Of a DNA stretch of 64,000 nt, positions 1-11,289 are shown in pieces; the first letter of the stretch is position 1; each line of letters begins with the position of its first letter. The DNA comes from Balaenoptera acutorostrata. Its lineage: Eukaryota > Chordata > Mammalia > Artiodactyla > Balaenopteridae. The stretch spans positions 65,100,128 through 65,164,127 of the forward strand of contig NC_080067.1 in assembly GCF_949987535.1 (NCBI RefSeq), written 5' to 3'. Under the pieces are notes generated by a model, which saw only the letters and a program-made list of their open reading frames with translations, was not told where the DNA came from and ran no database searches. Position numbers and translations under genes: made by a program.

Positions 1-345
1 TCTAGCCACTTCTAACCACATCAGGCATTTCCTAGGCTTGCCCTCTTGGTCAGGCTGTGCTCTCTGCCTTGAGCACTCTTCTTAGCCTCTTCTCCTCATC
101 TTGCAAAGAGCAGCTCATATGTCTTCCTTTGCTCAAAATTTTCCTTTCTCGGCCTCCCCACAGCATCAGGTACCTACCTCTACTTAGCATTTATTTCAGT
201 CTGCTTTACATTATGATTACTGTTTACAAGATATAACTTTCTGCTGCAAGATTCACTACCCCCCCCATAAAGGCTCTGCATTCTTTTATTCTGTTTTATG
301 TATCTCCAATCTGACTCTGCTGTCTACAGCTCAATACATGTTAAT
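1..345 (+). repeat. L2-type LINE fragment
   Basis: The pyrimidine-rich text resembles the 3' part of L2 in forward orientation, including a segment about gcctcccc-acagcatcag followed by a 'tctgtatctcc...gctcaataca' style ending near 300-345. The fragment is truncated by the window edge. It is diverged and was recognised by eye only. Confidence 0.45.
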
Positions 346-1084
346 TGATATCTGAATTGATTTGAGAGATTTGTTTGGGTGGATCATGGATTTCTTAAAA
401 CAGATTGCAACTGACCTGATTTGGAATGTTGAAGAAACAAAGAAACCCTTTCAGCTGGAAGAAGGGCAGTTGTGAAGCTGCTACTTTTGGCTACTCTTGG
501 GGGAATTAGTTCTCTCCTGGCCAAGGACCAAAGCCTGCCTCCTGAACACCCATCACACTCAGCTAATTTCCATTCTCCCCAGGGACCAAGACAGAAAGAC
601 AAAAGAGGAAGGAAGTAGGCATTTCAGAAGAGTAACCCACCCACAAAGAGCCAGTTGAAAGGGAGAAATGAGGAGGGAATTGGGTTAAAAAAATTTACCA
701 AATGAATGCAGAATTTAAATTGCATTTCATTATCCATCTTCTCTGCATCATACCAGTAACTCCCTTGACTTGCTATCTGTCCCCAGGATGAGTCCTGATT
801 GCTCAAAGCTTGCTGCTACTGGAGCAGTGATCAGAAACCTCAGTGTTTGTGCCCCAAATGCCAAGACACTATGTTCAATCCTTCTCTCTCCCCTTCCCAT
901 TTCTCCTTCCTCACTCTACCCCAGCATCCACCAGCCAGGACCCCGCTATTCCCTTAATGTTTGACCCCATGAGTACTAAATAGGAGAGATGAGCATGCAG
1001 TTTTTCTCTCCTGGTTTATCAGTCACTTTGACCTCTTCACCACACAGGCAATTTCTAGCCTTTCGTTCTTCAGCAAGATTGAGA
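346..1084. other. Single-copy stretch, nothing recognised
   Basis: Short open frames occur on both strands (60-72 codons), but none has recognisable protein similarity or a supporting splice or promoter context. No repeat family is evident. Confidence 0.5.
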
Positions 1085-1305
1085 AAATGACTTTGGCTTC
1101 AAACAGATGGAGGATCTAATCCTAGTTCTCCCACAAACTTGCCTTAAATACCTCAGAATGTTAACCATTTAGCCTGTTTCCTCATCATGTGAAATAGAGT
1201 TAAGTACATCTATGTAAAGTGATTGTTATATGGATGGAGGAGATACGATTGTAAAGTCACATAGCTGGTACTCAGTAAATCTTACTATTGTTATTACTAG
1301 TAAAT
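1085..1305 (+). repeat. MIR SINE
   Basis: This is a tRNA-derived ancient SINE. The order of blocks matches MIR: 'aatcctagttctccca' (B-box side), a 'ttagcctgtttcctcatc-tgtgaaata' core near 1165-1195, and a 'ggtactcagtaaat' 3' end near 1268-1282. Confidence 0.65.
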
Positions 1306-1384
1306 ATTTCTCAATTATTTTTCTCCTCTCCATGATCTTTCCACTGTGATGATCTTGGTTGTGTCCTAATGATCTCATGTCTAA

Positions 1385-1600
1385 TATCATGCAGTCTCTC
1401 CTAAGTCATCTTTCTAAAACTAGAGATCAGAGCATGGCATCTTCACAGAAGCTCCTTCCACACCTCTAAAACTTTAAAAAACTTTCCACTCATTCTTTGG
1501 GATCTATAAGAAAAAAAAAATCTTAACCCAGTTTAGCACAGGAGGGCTGTAGCAATCTGGCATCTGTATCCAGTCTCATTACCCATTGTTCCCCTACTTG
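1385..1600 (+). repeat. L2-type LINE fragment
   Basis: The text 'catctttctaaaactagagatcagagcatggc' followed by 'ctttccactcattctttggga' parallels the C-terminal coding part of L2 ('...ttctaaaa.gcagatctgatcatgtc... cttcaatggctccc'). It is strongly decayed. Confidence 0.45.
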
Positions 1601-1624
1601 TAACCGTGAGAGATTGTTTCTCTG

Positions 1625-2057
1625 AGGAATCCCAAAGAATCACACCTCCAAGGGTCCACGTAATAGTGCCTCCCATGTTGAGACTGGGCTTGGCCATGTG
1701 GCTTGCTTTGACTACTAGAACATCAGCACATGTGACTCAAGTAAAAGCTTGATAAGTGTTTATACACTGGGGCTTCCCCTCTTGAAACTGCTGGCACCAC
1801 TTGAAGAAGTACAGCCTGGTCCAGTCTCTTGAGAATAAATGACTTCTTGGAGAGAGATGCTTAGCCATCCCAGATGTTCCAGCTGAGCCTAGCCCAAGCC
1901 AACCTTCCAGAGGAATGCAGCTACATGAGTGCACTCAGCCAAAGCTAGCAGAAAACCCAGCCAGCCAACCCACACGATTATGAAGAATTTTAAGCATTGT
2001 TGTTTAAAGCCATATTTCCAAGTAGTTCATTACACAGCAATAGATAACTGATACAGT
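1625..2057 (+). repeat. MLT1-type LTR (ERVL-MaLR), solitary
   Basis: Several LTR blocks follow one another in the MLT1 order: 'ttggccatgtggcttgctttgac' near 1690, 'catgtgactcaagtaaaagcttga' near 1728, 'ggggcttcccctcttgaaact' near 1769, 'gagcctagcccaagccaacc' near 1884, and the terminal 'ttgttgtttaaagcca...gttcattacacagcaatagataactgataca' near 1999-2056. No internal retroviral sequence or second LTR follows, so this is a solo LTR of a very old element with no coding content. An LTR of this class may retain transcription-factor sites, but nothing here shows activity. Confidence 0.75.
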
Positions 2058-2094
2058 GCCTTTTATCTCCAAAATAATGAGTAACTGCAGTTCT

Positions 2095-2255
2095 ATGAAA
2101 ACATTCTTTTTTGTGACACACCCATTCCTTTGCAAATGCTGTTTCTTGTGCTTGTAATGCCCTTCCCCCTTGTCTATTACCCTTTGTATCCCAGTGAATG
2201 CAGTGGAGGCTGGCATATACTAAGTGTTCAATAAAGTCTGAATGAATACACTTAA
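2095..2255 (+). repeat. L2-type LINE 3' end
   Basis: A '...cttgtaatgcccttcccc' block near 2151 and the ending 'ggctggcatatactaagtgttcaataaa...tgaatgaat' at 2209-2248 match the L2 3' terminus (…gcatagtaggtgctcaataaa…gaatgaatg). Confidence 0.5.
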
Positions 2256-2599
2256 AATGTCAAAATATGCCACAAAACCTCCAAAGGTGTACACTAAATT
2301 CACCATTGTTCTGACTGGAATTTTAGATAGAAATGCATCCATGTTGCTGCTTTTGTGAAAGAAAATAATGGTTTTTATGCAACTATACACTTACATTTCT
2401 GCTACTGCAGAAAATGTCTTAGCTTAAAAAGAGATTTAGTTTTAATAAAAATGAGCCAAATTCTTTCACTACTTAGATAGCAAGTTTAAAATTATAATAT
2501 CCAGAGCTAGCAAAGGTGCTGTAGAGTAGCACTCACACATTGCAGGTGCCAGGGAAAATCAGAGTGGAATTTGAGAGATGAATTCTGGTGCATGTATTA

Positions 2600-3030
2600 A
2601 GAGCCATAAAAAAATAATAGGTTTCCTTTGATCCAGTAATTCCATTTCTGACAGCCTAACTCAGAAATAATCCAAAATATAGGAAAATAGGCACGGGAAT
2701 ATTAAGCACGGCATTATTTGTTTTAAAAAGTGTAAATAAGTTAGATTCTTATCACTAGGAGCTTGGCTTCATCACTTTTGGTGCATCCATTCAGTGAAAT
2801 GTCATGTGGCCATTTAATACCTATGAAGTCTGTCATGAAAAATACAGAAGAGCAAATATTAAGAGAAAAAAATAAGGATACATATAATTGTATGCATCCA
2901 AAGATGACAACAATATAAAAATGTAAATGTGAAAATAATTATCGGGAATTATGGATCATTTTCTTCCTCCCCCCACCCCAGATTTTCTATAATCTTGTAA
3001 CATTATTTTTATAATTTAAATAGAAATTTT
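2600..3030 (+). repeat. Old L1 (L1ME/HAL1-like) 3' end
   Basis: The run 'gatccagtaattccatttctga' near 2630, 'ggtgcatccattcagtgaaatg' near 2780 and an AT-rich tail is the degraded end of LINE ORF2 and its 3' UTR. No open reading frame survives. Confidence 0.5.
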
Positions 3031-4009
3031 AAAATAAAAAATAAATTATATCTATAATACCATAAAAATATAGTATTACAGAAATAATTTTGATGCTGGC
3101 TTTTAATTTAATTCTCTACCTGAAACTGACCCCTTGTAGTAACTGCTGTTACTTTACAGAATCCAGGAATCATGGTGTTCCACCATCTGGTTTATGCCAT
3201 CTCTTTAATCAATATTTATGAATATACTTCACAGGGGTTTTATGAGTCATTGTACCTTATAGAATTTTTAAATTAAATTATTTTGTGAATATTACTGGCA
3301 CTCATGCATTTTGTGAAAATCATTGATAATTATTGCCTTTTGCATGGGTCAATTTATATCGAGAAGGATTCCTTATGACAGTGGGGATGTTCTTCACCCG
3401 GATGGACTTACATATTCCATTTAAAGAGCTGCATTTTAGAGAGGGATATCCCAGTCCCAGACACATCCTCAAAGAAAATCACTGGAGCAAGACTCATGAT
3501 AATTTCCCAGTAACTTCAACTCTTCCTGCAGGTAGGAAGACCTCCAAAATCTCTGTCTCAGCCATTAGGACTTTCACAAGGTCCAATCACAGACTTCTAG
3601 ATATATTTCTACTGGCATGATCTGTTTTCATCAAAACTCAATACACCTAAAATGGCCCCAGCTGATTCCTCTCCTGACTTCCATGTTTCTCACGTAAGTA
3701 CCTGCTTTCTAAGTCACTTAAAACTCCCCAATCAGAAAATTAATGTTTTCCCTCTCTCCTTCATATATATGTATGAAGTTAGTAAGGCCAGTCAGTTTAG
3801 ATAATGCTTCTCAGATCAAAACTCTTCTCTTTGCTTTTCCTTGTCTCCATGCTTATTTAGGTTTTACCACTATTTTGAAAGTCTCCTGATTAGTCTCTCT
3901 TCCTCTACTCTTCTTCCCTATCTGATCCCACTACTATATGAATGCGTCTTGAGTGGTCATGCAACTCCCCAGGACACAAAAAATTTCAGTACATTTCTCA
4001 TTACCAACT
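3031..4009. other. Single-copy AT-rich stretch
   Basis: A 95-codon open frame lies at 3333-3620 on the plus strand, with a donor-like cag|gtaggaa at about 3528-3537 inside it. The protein is not recognisable and there is no matching acceptor context, so no gene is called. The rest shows no recognised structure. Confidence 0.45.
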
Positions 4010-4390
4010 GGGTTAAATCAGATGTAGCATTCAAAGCTCTCTGTAATTTAGAGCCAATTTACTTTTCTAGCTTCGTTCTCTCAAGGCTGCCATGTTACAC
4101 AATTCTGAGGGCACCATTTACACTGCAGAATGCATATGTAGACTACGCCTCCAGTAGTATGTAACCATACACCACAGTGGGACTGGTGCTCCCCAGAAGT
4201 GTGCACCACCTGGCTCTGTAAGCCTGTTCTCTCCTGTAGCCAAAGCCCATTCTCAAGAAGGCCCTTTCAGCCTCTGCATCTTTGGACCATCTTTGCCTAG
4301 CAAGTCTTGCCCACTCATTAATATCCCTTCTCCTGGAAGTCTTTCCTGGTTTCCCCAACCCTTTTCCTCTCTCCTGGTATCACTAATTAC
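4010..4390 (+). repeat. Possible L2-type LINE fragment
   Basis: The phrases 'gcattcaaagctctctgtaa' near 4028 and 'gtctttcctggtttcccca' near 4338 resemble the L2 ORF2 tail ('gcattcaaggccctcca...') and its 3' UTR ('ccttccctgatcccc'). The similarity is weak. Confidence 0.35.
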
Positions 4391-4437
4391 ATTTGCTAAG
4401 TGCGTATACTGAGATAGGTCAGAATCGGACAGAGTAA

Positions 4438-4592
4438 TTTTTTTTAACATCTTTATTGGAGTATAATTGCTTTACAATGGTGTGTTAGTTTCTGATGTAT
4501 AACAAAGTGAATCAGCTATACGTATACATATATCCCCATATCTCCTCCCTCTTGCGTCTCCCTCCCACCCTCCCTATCTCACCCCTCTAGGT
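4438..4592 (-). mobile_element. 5'-truncated L1, 3' UTR fragment
   Basis: A T-run at 4438-4445 (the reverse-oriented poly-A tail) is followed by 'aacatctttattggagtata', 'ttgctttacaatggtgtg', 'aagtgaatcagctatac' and 'tccctcttgcgtctccc'. This is the antisense 3' UTR of a cetartiodactyl L1 subfamily, different from the one at 39.6-45.7 kb. It is a short 5'-truncated insertion. I did not find a convincing target-site duplication. Confidence 0.75.
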
Positions 4593-4611
4593 AGTCATTC
4601 CTCATTTCAGC

Positions 4612-4790
4612 ACTATTTCCATGACCTTGGACAAGTTACTTTACTTCTCTAAGCCTCATCTGCCTGTAAATGGAGATAATATTACCCATTCCCACAGAGC
4701 ATAGGGAAGATTAAACGATATCATAAATGTCATGTGACACATTTAGCACGGTTCCCAGCACAACATAAATGCTCCTCATATGTCAGTTGT
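4612..4790 (+). repeat. MIR SINE
   Basis: The core 'tgaccttggacaagttactttacttctctaagcctcatctg...aatggagataat' is the conserved MIR core, and the copy ends with 'gcacggttcccagcacaacataaatgctc'. Confidence 0.8.
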
Positions 4791-4869
4791 GGTGGTGGAG
4801 GTGGCAGCTACTGCTGAGGTTATGGTCATAGGTTTTATTTATTCTATTAGCTGGGAAAGTGGGACCTGG

Positions 4870-5030
4870 GGAGAAGGGTTATATGCCAGGCTCTGCCACG
4901 TACAAGCTGTGAAGCCTTGAACAAGTTCTCTTTACCTTTCTGAACCTTGTTTTCCTTTCCAATAAAACTATCAAATGACACAATGGATAAGAAAATGCTT
5001 TGCAGACTAGGCAGGCAATATAAATGTAAG
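4870..5030 (+). repeat. MIR SINE
   Basis: A second MIR lies in the same orientation: 'ccaggctctgccacgtacaagctgtgaagccttgaacaagttc' followed by 'tgaaccttgttttcctttcc'. It sits 80 bp after the previous copy. Confidence 0.7.
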
Positions 5031-5189
5031 GCGGCAACGGGAGCATGTTGGCAGGGTTTTTATTTATCTCTTATTCCCTTCAGGACCTTGTACTCAGTGT
5101 AGATAAGTACACTCAATCTACTGCTGTAGATTGCTGTAGTACAAACTGAATATTTGAGCAAAACTTTGTATATGAGTCCAAAGACTTAT

Positions 5190-5340
5190 GGAGCATCGCT
5201 GTTAAGGAATCTAGAGTTTGAAGAAATTTCAGAGATTGTTTGCTTTGATGCCCCATCTCACTAACACCTAAAGTCATACGCAGGGTCATAAAGAGATTCA
5301 GCAGCTGAACTCAGATCTGTATCCAATTCTTTAGGTTTTT
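5190..5340 (-). repeat. Possible MIR SINE fragment
   Basis: The text 'aaagtcatacgcagggtcataaagagattcagcagctgaactcagatctgtatcc' resembles the reversed MIR core (…aaggtcacacagctag…gcagagctgggattcgaaccc). It is diverged. Confidence 0.4.
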
Positions 5341-5470
5341 CTTCCCATCATTCTTGGCTGACTCCCTATGTTAAGATCTCATAAATGAAAAAAATATATA
5401 TATTTAAATGTTATTAGTTTTAACTTAACCAAAACCTTAGTAACCCAGTTAAGGCAATTCATGGAAAGTT

Positions 5471-5845
5471 ATCTTTCTTTTTTTTTTTTTTTTAAATAAA
5501 TTTATTTATTTATTTTTGGTTGTGTTGGGCCTTCGTTGCTGCGCACTGGCTTTCTCAAGTTGCGGCAAGTGAGAGCTATTCTTCGTTGCGGTGCACAGGC
5601 TTCTCTTGTTGCGGAGCACGGGCTCTAGGCATGCGGGCTTCAGTAGCTGTGGCTCAGGGGCTCAGTAGTTGTGGCACGTGGGCTTCAGCAGTTGTGGCTC
5701 ACGGGCTCTAGAGCGCAGGCTCAGTAGTTGTGGCGCACGGGCTTAGTTGCTCCGCGGCATGTGGGATCTTCTCGGACCAGGGCTCGAACCTGTGTCCCCT
5801 ACATTGGCAGGCGGATTCTTAACCACTGTGCCACCAAGAAAGCCC
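5471..5845 (-). mobile_element. CHR-type tRNA-derived SINE with target-site duplication
   Basis: Read on the minus strand, the element begins with a tRNA-like head (gggctttcttggtggcaca, then an agtggttaag A-box area). It carries a B-box-like ggttcgagccctggtcc and ends in an A/T-rich tail, seen on the plus strand as the T-run and (aaat) repeats at 5478-5516. This is the long form of the CHR SINE of whales, hippos and ruminants. An 11-bp duplication catggaaagtt flanks it at 5460-5470 and 5846-5856. The central part holds several roughly 20-bp variants of a ctcagtagttgtggc unit, which lengthens the element. Head-to-tail length is about 375 bp. The gene-like 63-codon frame inside it is a by-product of the repeats. 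Confidence 0.9.
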
Positions 5846-5856
5846 CATGGAAAGTT

Positions 5857-6099
5857 TTCTTAAAGACAGGAGAAGAACTAGAAATAATGACTACTAGAAT
5901 TTAGCACGATTTTTCTCTTGTTTTCTTCCTTCTGCATGGAACAGCCGTCTCTGCAGCTTTGAGCCTGCCTCGTCTTGAGAAGAGGAGGGTGTGGATAGTG
6001 ACTGATGTAGAGCGAGCAAGTGGGCTCAGACACCTGGGACTGGAGTGGAGAGAAGGCAGAGGTGGGGGCAGGCATCCTCGAGCTGAGGGGGTTTGTTTG
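5857..6099. other. Single-copy stretch
   Basis: Open frames of 74 codons (minus, from 5878) and 99 codons (plus, 5959-6258) overlap here, and neither is recognisable. Nothing else was seen. Confidence 0.4.
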
Positions 6100-6310
6100 C
6101 ACTTCTTAATGCCACTCCTACTGTCTTATACTGACTATTTTCATCCTCCTTTCCCTCTACCCAATTCTGTAGGGTACTCATATGTACCTACCACCACTAA
6201 TACCCCTCAGACACTGGGAGTTCTTTGGGGTGAGGGATTCTGTCATCTACATCTTTGAATCTTCCTTAACACACTGTAATGCATTATAGAAGCTTCATGA
6301 TAATGAATAA
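6100..6310 (+). repeat. Possible L2 LINE 3' end
   Basis: The ending 'gaatcttccttaacacac...agcttcatgataatgaataaatgaat' has the L2 terminal pattern. The similarity is moderate to weak. Confidence 0.4.
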
Positions 6311-6557
6311 ATGAATAGATAAAAAAGGGAATAAATACTGATAGAAACCCAGAGGGAGTAAGGAAGAAAAGCATGACAACTTACTGCTCAGCTACCAGAG
6401 TTCAAGCACATTTTAGAGAGACTTTTCAGAGATAGCTTGTGTTCATTATATTTTAGCATCTTTTAATCCAGAGATTACCAACTAGTGCCCCAGGGCTAAA
6501 TTCAACCTAAGCACCTATTTTGTTTGCCCTTTCCATATTGGCCCACCGTTAAATAAA

Positions 6558-6587
6558 CAAAGAATTCACATTATATTGAATTCTTTG
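6558..6587. repeat. Perfect 11-bp inverted repeat
   Basis: caaagaattca at 6558-6568 is followed, after an 8-base spacer, by its exact reverse complement at 6577-6587. It is a short AT-rich palindrome of unknown significance. Confidence 0.7.
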
Positions 6588-6929
6588 CCAATGTTTAAAA
6601 ACTGGGAGATGTCACATTTTAAAAGAATCCAGATTTTTCTGAAAAAACTCAGCAGCAATGGGATCATATTCCCATTCCCTTTTGATAAGGCAGACACTGT
6701 CCTGTGTGCCACAGTAATAGTCACTGACATAGACAATAGTCAACTGCCATCTATCAGTCATGTTCAAACTCTTAAAAATCCTCACTCACACTTCTTGCTT
6801 ATACGACTTGCTTGGCCCCATTAGGTGTTAGAGTTTACAACTCTGGCTTTAGTCAGTGTCACAGCCCCTACCCCACACTAAAGGAGAGAAAAAGATCAAA
6901 GAAGAGAAATTTTAAGAAGGTAATAGTAA

Positions 6930-7150
6930 TAACAATACTTACTGAGCTTTAGCCATGTGTGTAGACTGTGCTATTTTATATATCCTCACTGTGTGCTCTA
7001 TGGATCAGGAACTAGTCTTATCACCATTTTATATCTGAGGAGACTATGGTTTATATGTTAGGTAACTTGGCCAAGGCTACAGTTCATGAGTGTTTATAAT
7101 CCAGATATTTCTGCCTCCAAAGCCTATCGTTGGAACTGCTACACTGCTTT
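6930..7150 (-). repeat. MIR SINE
   Basis: The reversed MIR order is seen: 'acttactgagctttagccatgtg', then 'caccattttatatctgaggagac', then 'aacttggccaaggctacagttcatgag'. The copy ends in 'gcctccaaagcc'. Confidence 0.75.
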
Positions 7151-8654
7151 TGTACTCTTTCTTAACATATAAATGATGAAATCAACACCATAATATACTT
7201 TCTTCATCTCTTAGAAAAAGCAAATCAATACTGATTAACTACACTCAAGCAATTTTAAATTAGGCAGTCAATTTTGAAGTGCTCCAAATCTTGCCGATTT
7301 TTGTTCATGCAGCGGTGGGCTGGCATTAATAATATGCCTGGGTAAATTCCTGCAGCATTTGGTAGTTTGAAACATCTAACATACAGGTGGGAGGATGTGT
7401 ATAGCAAAGTAACAGAAAATCTCTTTCTTTTCTTTCCAGTTGAACTTATTGTGACATGTAGGGAATTCATTCTGAAAGATGGTGGGTTTCTTAAATGGTG
7501 GCTAATTCTGATGCATCTGCAAACACTTGACTCTTTGGATACCCAAGCTTCTTCTGAAGTTGTATGGATGTTACCCCCTGAATTAGAGGAACTAAAAGCA
7601 ACCCATACTCACTGATTCGTACTCTCAGGCCCCCTTCCAGCACGGGAAGGCTTCTTTGCACTCTTTCCGGTAATAGCTCCTATGTGTTAATCAAATACAT
7701 CTCCCTGGTTCAGTTTTTTCCTAGCAACATTTCATTGTTTTCTTATTAATTGTGCCCTATGAATTTGGGGGGGGGATTCTTATCTAAACCAAATCTCTAT
7801 CCCTACCCCCCACCATTATTAGGCAGCATTATAATAACAGATCTTATTGGCTGTTCCACATTGTGCTGAAGGCACACAAGGCCTTGTCTAACTGTTTATA
7901 TTAAGGGCTGTGTATGGAAAAACCCTAAGTTCATGTGGTGAGGCTGCAGTGGGGTAGATAGTCGCTTCATTCAAGGGATAACCACGGCTATCAGAATGAT
8001 TGCTGCTTTGTTTTATGCGAATGTCTTGCAAGAACATGTGCCCACAGCTAAGACAGAATAACATTTATTAAACCTATTTATTGCACATTTCATCATCATA
8101 AACCTTCCAGGGAGTCATAGCCTAAGTAGCAGCTTGGCCACATGGGGACAAATGATCAGTTAAATCTAACTGGAGACAATTTCATAGATTTTAAATTGTT
8201 TTTCTCCTAGTGGGAAGACTGTTCTTATGGCTAATGTAGACATTTGGATTCAATCAGAAATTGCATTCCTGAGAACATCCTGGATTACATTGTATGTTAG
8301 GATTTCAGAATGCATATTAATGTCTTCCTAAGTGTCCAGTTTACTGGTTTATGCCCTTTTCATTTGACAGCTGCCACAAGAAGCTCCTTTCTGAGGCAGC
8401 TCTCTAAAAATGTGATTTCTGAGGTGCTGAAAACCTCTCTCAAATCCCCACCCAAGAATATACTACCCACAGACTTTCCCCCTGGTCTGCGAATTCCCAT
8501 CATTAGTCACTGCTCTTGCAGTGGAGACCTCTGTCCCTGGGAGAAGTGACCCATTAAGATGCACTAAATTTGCCACTGTAAAATTGATACATTTAAGATG
8601 TCTCTGGACTTGTCATAAATTTTCCCACCTCCATACCTAGGCAGATATTTGGAA
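7151..8654. other. Single-copy stretch with a splice-acceptor-like site
   Basis: A strong pyrimidine tract ending in ag (ctctttcttttctttccag, 7421-7439) precedes an open frame that runs to a TGA at 7613-7615. The predicted tail of about 58 residues is not recognisable, and no polyadenylation signal was evident close downstream. A 9-base G run is at 7767-7775. A further 79-codon frame at 8310-8549 has no recognisable content. Confidence 0.35.
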
Positions 8655-8830
8655 TGTTCTTACATCTCTTTGCCCCTTGTCCAATTGCTTCTCAAAATCA
8701 AAGGTCTGGCTCAAATGTTATATTCCCCATAAAAATCATCCCTGACTGCCCCAGCCCAAAGCACTGCCTACCCATATTAATGCCTGCAGTGCATATTTAT
8801 GCCTTCATTAATTCATCATTAAATGAAGAC
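8655..8830 (+). repeat. L2-type LINE fragment
   Basis: 'ggtctggctcaaatgttatattccccataaaaatcatccctgactgcccc' matches the L2 3' UTR block 'ggctcaaatgtcacctcc…ccttccctgaccacc'. Confidence 0.55.
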
Positions 8831-9668
8831 TAGGAATTTAGAAAAATGGTGAAAATAGAGAAATAAACACGGACATTTGCCCTTTGGTCATGTCCTCCAG
8901 GACAGCTTTTCTCAAAGTAATAAATCTGCCAAGGGGTATATGCAATGACTTTAAATGATTCATGGATTATTTTTTTAATTTCAATTATTACTTATTTACT
9001 TGTACATTTACCGTCTAATTACATTTACTGTCTAACTGATCCTGGTTTCTCAATCATGGGAGTGATAATGAAGGTTTTTTAAAAATAATAAATGTATTTA
9101 AAACAGAAACAAGTAGAGTTAATGGAAGGTTTAATTAAATTATAACACAGGCAATGCATAGATATAGAAAAGAAAACAAAGGCAAAAAGCCATGAAATAG
9201 GTACTTAGTATTTATAGGCTTGAGGAGAATCGTTAAGGGAATATGTGAAAAATGAAAATTTAGAAAGTTGTTTTAGGGACAAACAGACCTGGAGATAGAC
9301 AAATGGTAATGCAACTTGATAAAGCCTGTGATAATGTTATAAAAATACGTCTGTAGGATCCTACCAGAGGTATCAGTTGCCAGGGATGGAGCATCAGAGC
9401 CAAATTAACTTGTTTACTGCTCATGGGACCCCCCCCCCACATCTGATCAGGTTTGGGTGCATATCTCATCTCCTTAGAAGCTACATAAGGTGGTCCTGAG
9501 AGGGAAGGATTCACTCTGCATCATCGTCCCTCCACACAGTAGCGCACAGCGTGAACTAATTGTTGTTCCTAAAGCTAATATCTAAGGAAAGGTATTGTTT
9601 GTCATGGATCTAGCAGATAAAATAGAAATGTATGTGTATTTCAGACTTGTCATCTTACCACTTCCCAG
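8831..9668. other. Single-copy AT-rich stretch
   Basis: A 10-base C run occurs at 9429-9438. The 84-codon minus-strand frame at 9260-9514 is not recognisable. No repeat was identified. Confidence 0.4.
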
Positions 9669-9800
9669 ATTTATAATCTTCTTTTTAAAGTGTAATTGAC
9701 CTCCAACTCTGTGTTAGTTCCAGGTACACAGCATAGTGATTTGATATTTCTATACATTACAAAATGATCACCACAATAACTTTAGTTACCACCAGATTTA
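9669..9800 (-). mobile_element. Old L1 3' UTR fragment
   Basis: 'aagtgtaattgacctccaac', 'ccaggtacacagcatagtgattt' and 'gatatttctatacattacaaaatgatcaccacaataa' are the antisense 3' UTR of a mammalian-wide L1M subfamily. Confidence 0.65.
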
Positions 9801-10184
9801 TGATCTTAGTATCTCTTAATTAGTAATCAGAATGCATTCGTTTGTTATAACGTTTCCTGACAAATGAACTAAAGGTCTTGGGAAATACCTTACCAAAAAT
9901 AGATCCTATTTAAGAATAATCAAGGTCTGGCCAAATAGGGTTCTGTGTATGGGGTGAGGATACCTATAAATCCTAGGAACTCAGGAATTACAAGATCCTA
10001 CAAGAGATCTCCATAAAACAGGTAGACTGGAGACCTGAGTGACTTCACAGACTGATGCAGGGCACACACCCTCCAGCTCTTTCCTTTCCCACTTCTTTGT
10101 CTCTTCTCTGGAGTCTCCATGGAAGGCATGTCCCCTGGAAAATAGCATAACGTCTGAGAAGGACCCAGGATTGGGTGACACACA

Positions 10185-10380
10185 TCCTGGGTTTGAATCC
10201 TAGCTCTGCTCTTTTGAGCTGTATGACCTCAAGCATGTTACTTAACCTCTTTACGTTTCTTCATCAGTAAAATGAGACTCTTAGCACCTTATCCTTACAA
10301 GATTTGTTGAGAATTTGAGATAAGGAATGTAAAGCACTTGGCATATATTATAGGAATCATTTTATAATTATTGTTGTATG
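10185..10380 (+). repeat. MIR SINE
   Basis: A well-kept MIR: 'cctgggtttgaatcctagctctgctc...gctgtatgacctcaagcatgttacttaacctctttac', then 'cttcatcagtaaaatgaga', and the end 'ggaatgtaaagcacttggcatat'. Confidence 0.85.
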
Positions 10381-10519
10381 AAGGAAAGTTTCCCTGAAAA
10401 CAGTGTTGTGACATTAAGTGCTAGAAATACCCCTAATATCCAAAGTTCAAGATGAGCCTGGAGGTAAGAAGGAAAGAGAGGTGGGTAAAGCAGTGAAAGA
10501 GCTGATCCTGGCACAGCAG

Positions 10520-10640
10520 CCGAGATCTTGTTAGAAATGGGGAATCTCAGGCCCCACCCTATACCTACTGAATCAGAATCTGCATTTTAACAGGATCCCC
10601 AGGTGACGCATTTGCACGTTAGAATGGGAGAAGCATTGTT
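10520..10640 (+). mobile_element. MER5-type hAT/Charlie MITE fragment
   Basis: The text 'cttgttagaaatggggaatctcaggccccaccc', 'cctactgaatcagaatctgca' and 'ccccaggtgacgcatttgcac' is the body of the short non-autonomous DNA transposon MER5. It has no coding content. Confidence 0.7.
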
Positions 10641-10784
10641 GTTAGATGATATCTCCTCTTCCTCTGGTCCTCTAATTCCTTCCTTTTTGACCCCAGACAA
10701 GAGGACCTTGTCAGGCAAATGCAGTCACAAACTTCTTTTCTTTAAGCAGCTCAAAAATAATGAAAATAACAAAAAGAGTAATGG

Positions 10785-11000
10785 TGAACAACAGGTGCGT
10801 GCACTGTTCTAAGCACCTGACATGTATTAATTTGTTTAATACCAACAGCAGAACTAGAAATGGATACTATTATCATCCTCATTTTACAATTGAGTAAACC
10901 AAGGCACGAAGAAGGTGAGTTACTTACTAAGGGTTATACAGTAAGTGCAGTTTCTGGGATAACAACCCAGGCATTTTGGCTCTAGAGCCCTTGCTCTCAA
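10785..11000 (-). repeat. MIR SINE
   Basis: Reversed MIR: 'cactgttctaagcacctgacatgtattaatttg', 'tattatcatcctcattttacaattgag', 'gggttatacagtaagtgcag', then 'aacccaggcattttggctctagagccc'. Nearly full length. Confidence 0.88.
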
Positions 11001-11289
11001 CCACCATTGAGTCCAGCTTCTTTCCACCCCTCCTCCAAAATCACAGTTGAACTAAAACACATGATCCAAGCCATGATGCACCTGCCTCTTCCCTCCAGGC
11101 AAATAAATATTTTTGCCCCTCAACTTCCTTGAGATCATCTAGAAGTGAATCTAGTAGGGTAGCTTCACAAACTTTAATCTTCCCCCACTGCCTCTGTCAG
11201 AGTTCTGAGCCAAATTTCTTCTCCTTAGACTTAGGTAGTAGCTTCCTCAGCTGACTTGGTTGTGGTCTTTCTCCCACTCAAGGCTGTTC

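Noticed and set aside
1625..2057. Provirus with coding genes
   Set aside because: Only a solitary ancient LTR is present; no gag, pol or env similarity or second LTR was seen nearby.
3333..3620. 95-codon plus-strand frame with a donor-like site
   Set aside because: No recognisable protein, no acceptor, and frames of this length occur by chance in 64 kb.
5520..5711. 63-codon frame rich in Ala, Gly and Cys
   Set aside because: It is entirely inside a CHR SINE; the repeats come from its internal units.
5471..5845. tRNA gene (A- and B-box-like motifs)
   Set aside because: The tRNA-like part is the head of a SINE with duplications and an A-rich tail. No intact cloverleaf is expected. The same applies to the other three SINEs.
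6465..6660. Possible further DNA-transposon fragment ('tgccccagggctaaattcaacc…')
   Set aside because: The similarity to any family I know is too weak to annotate.
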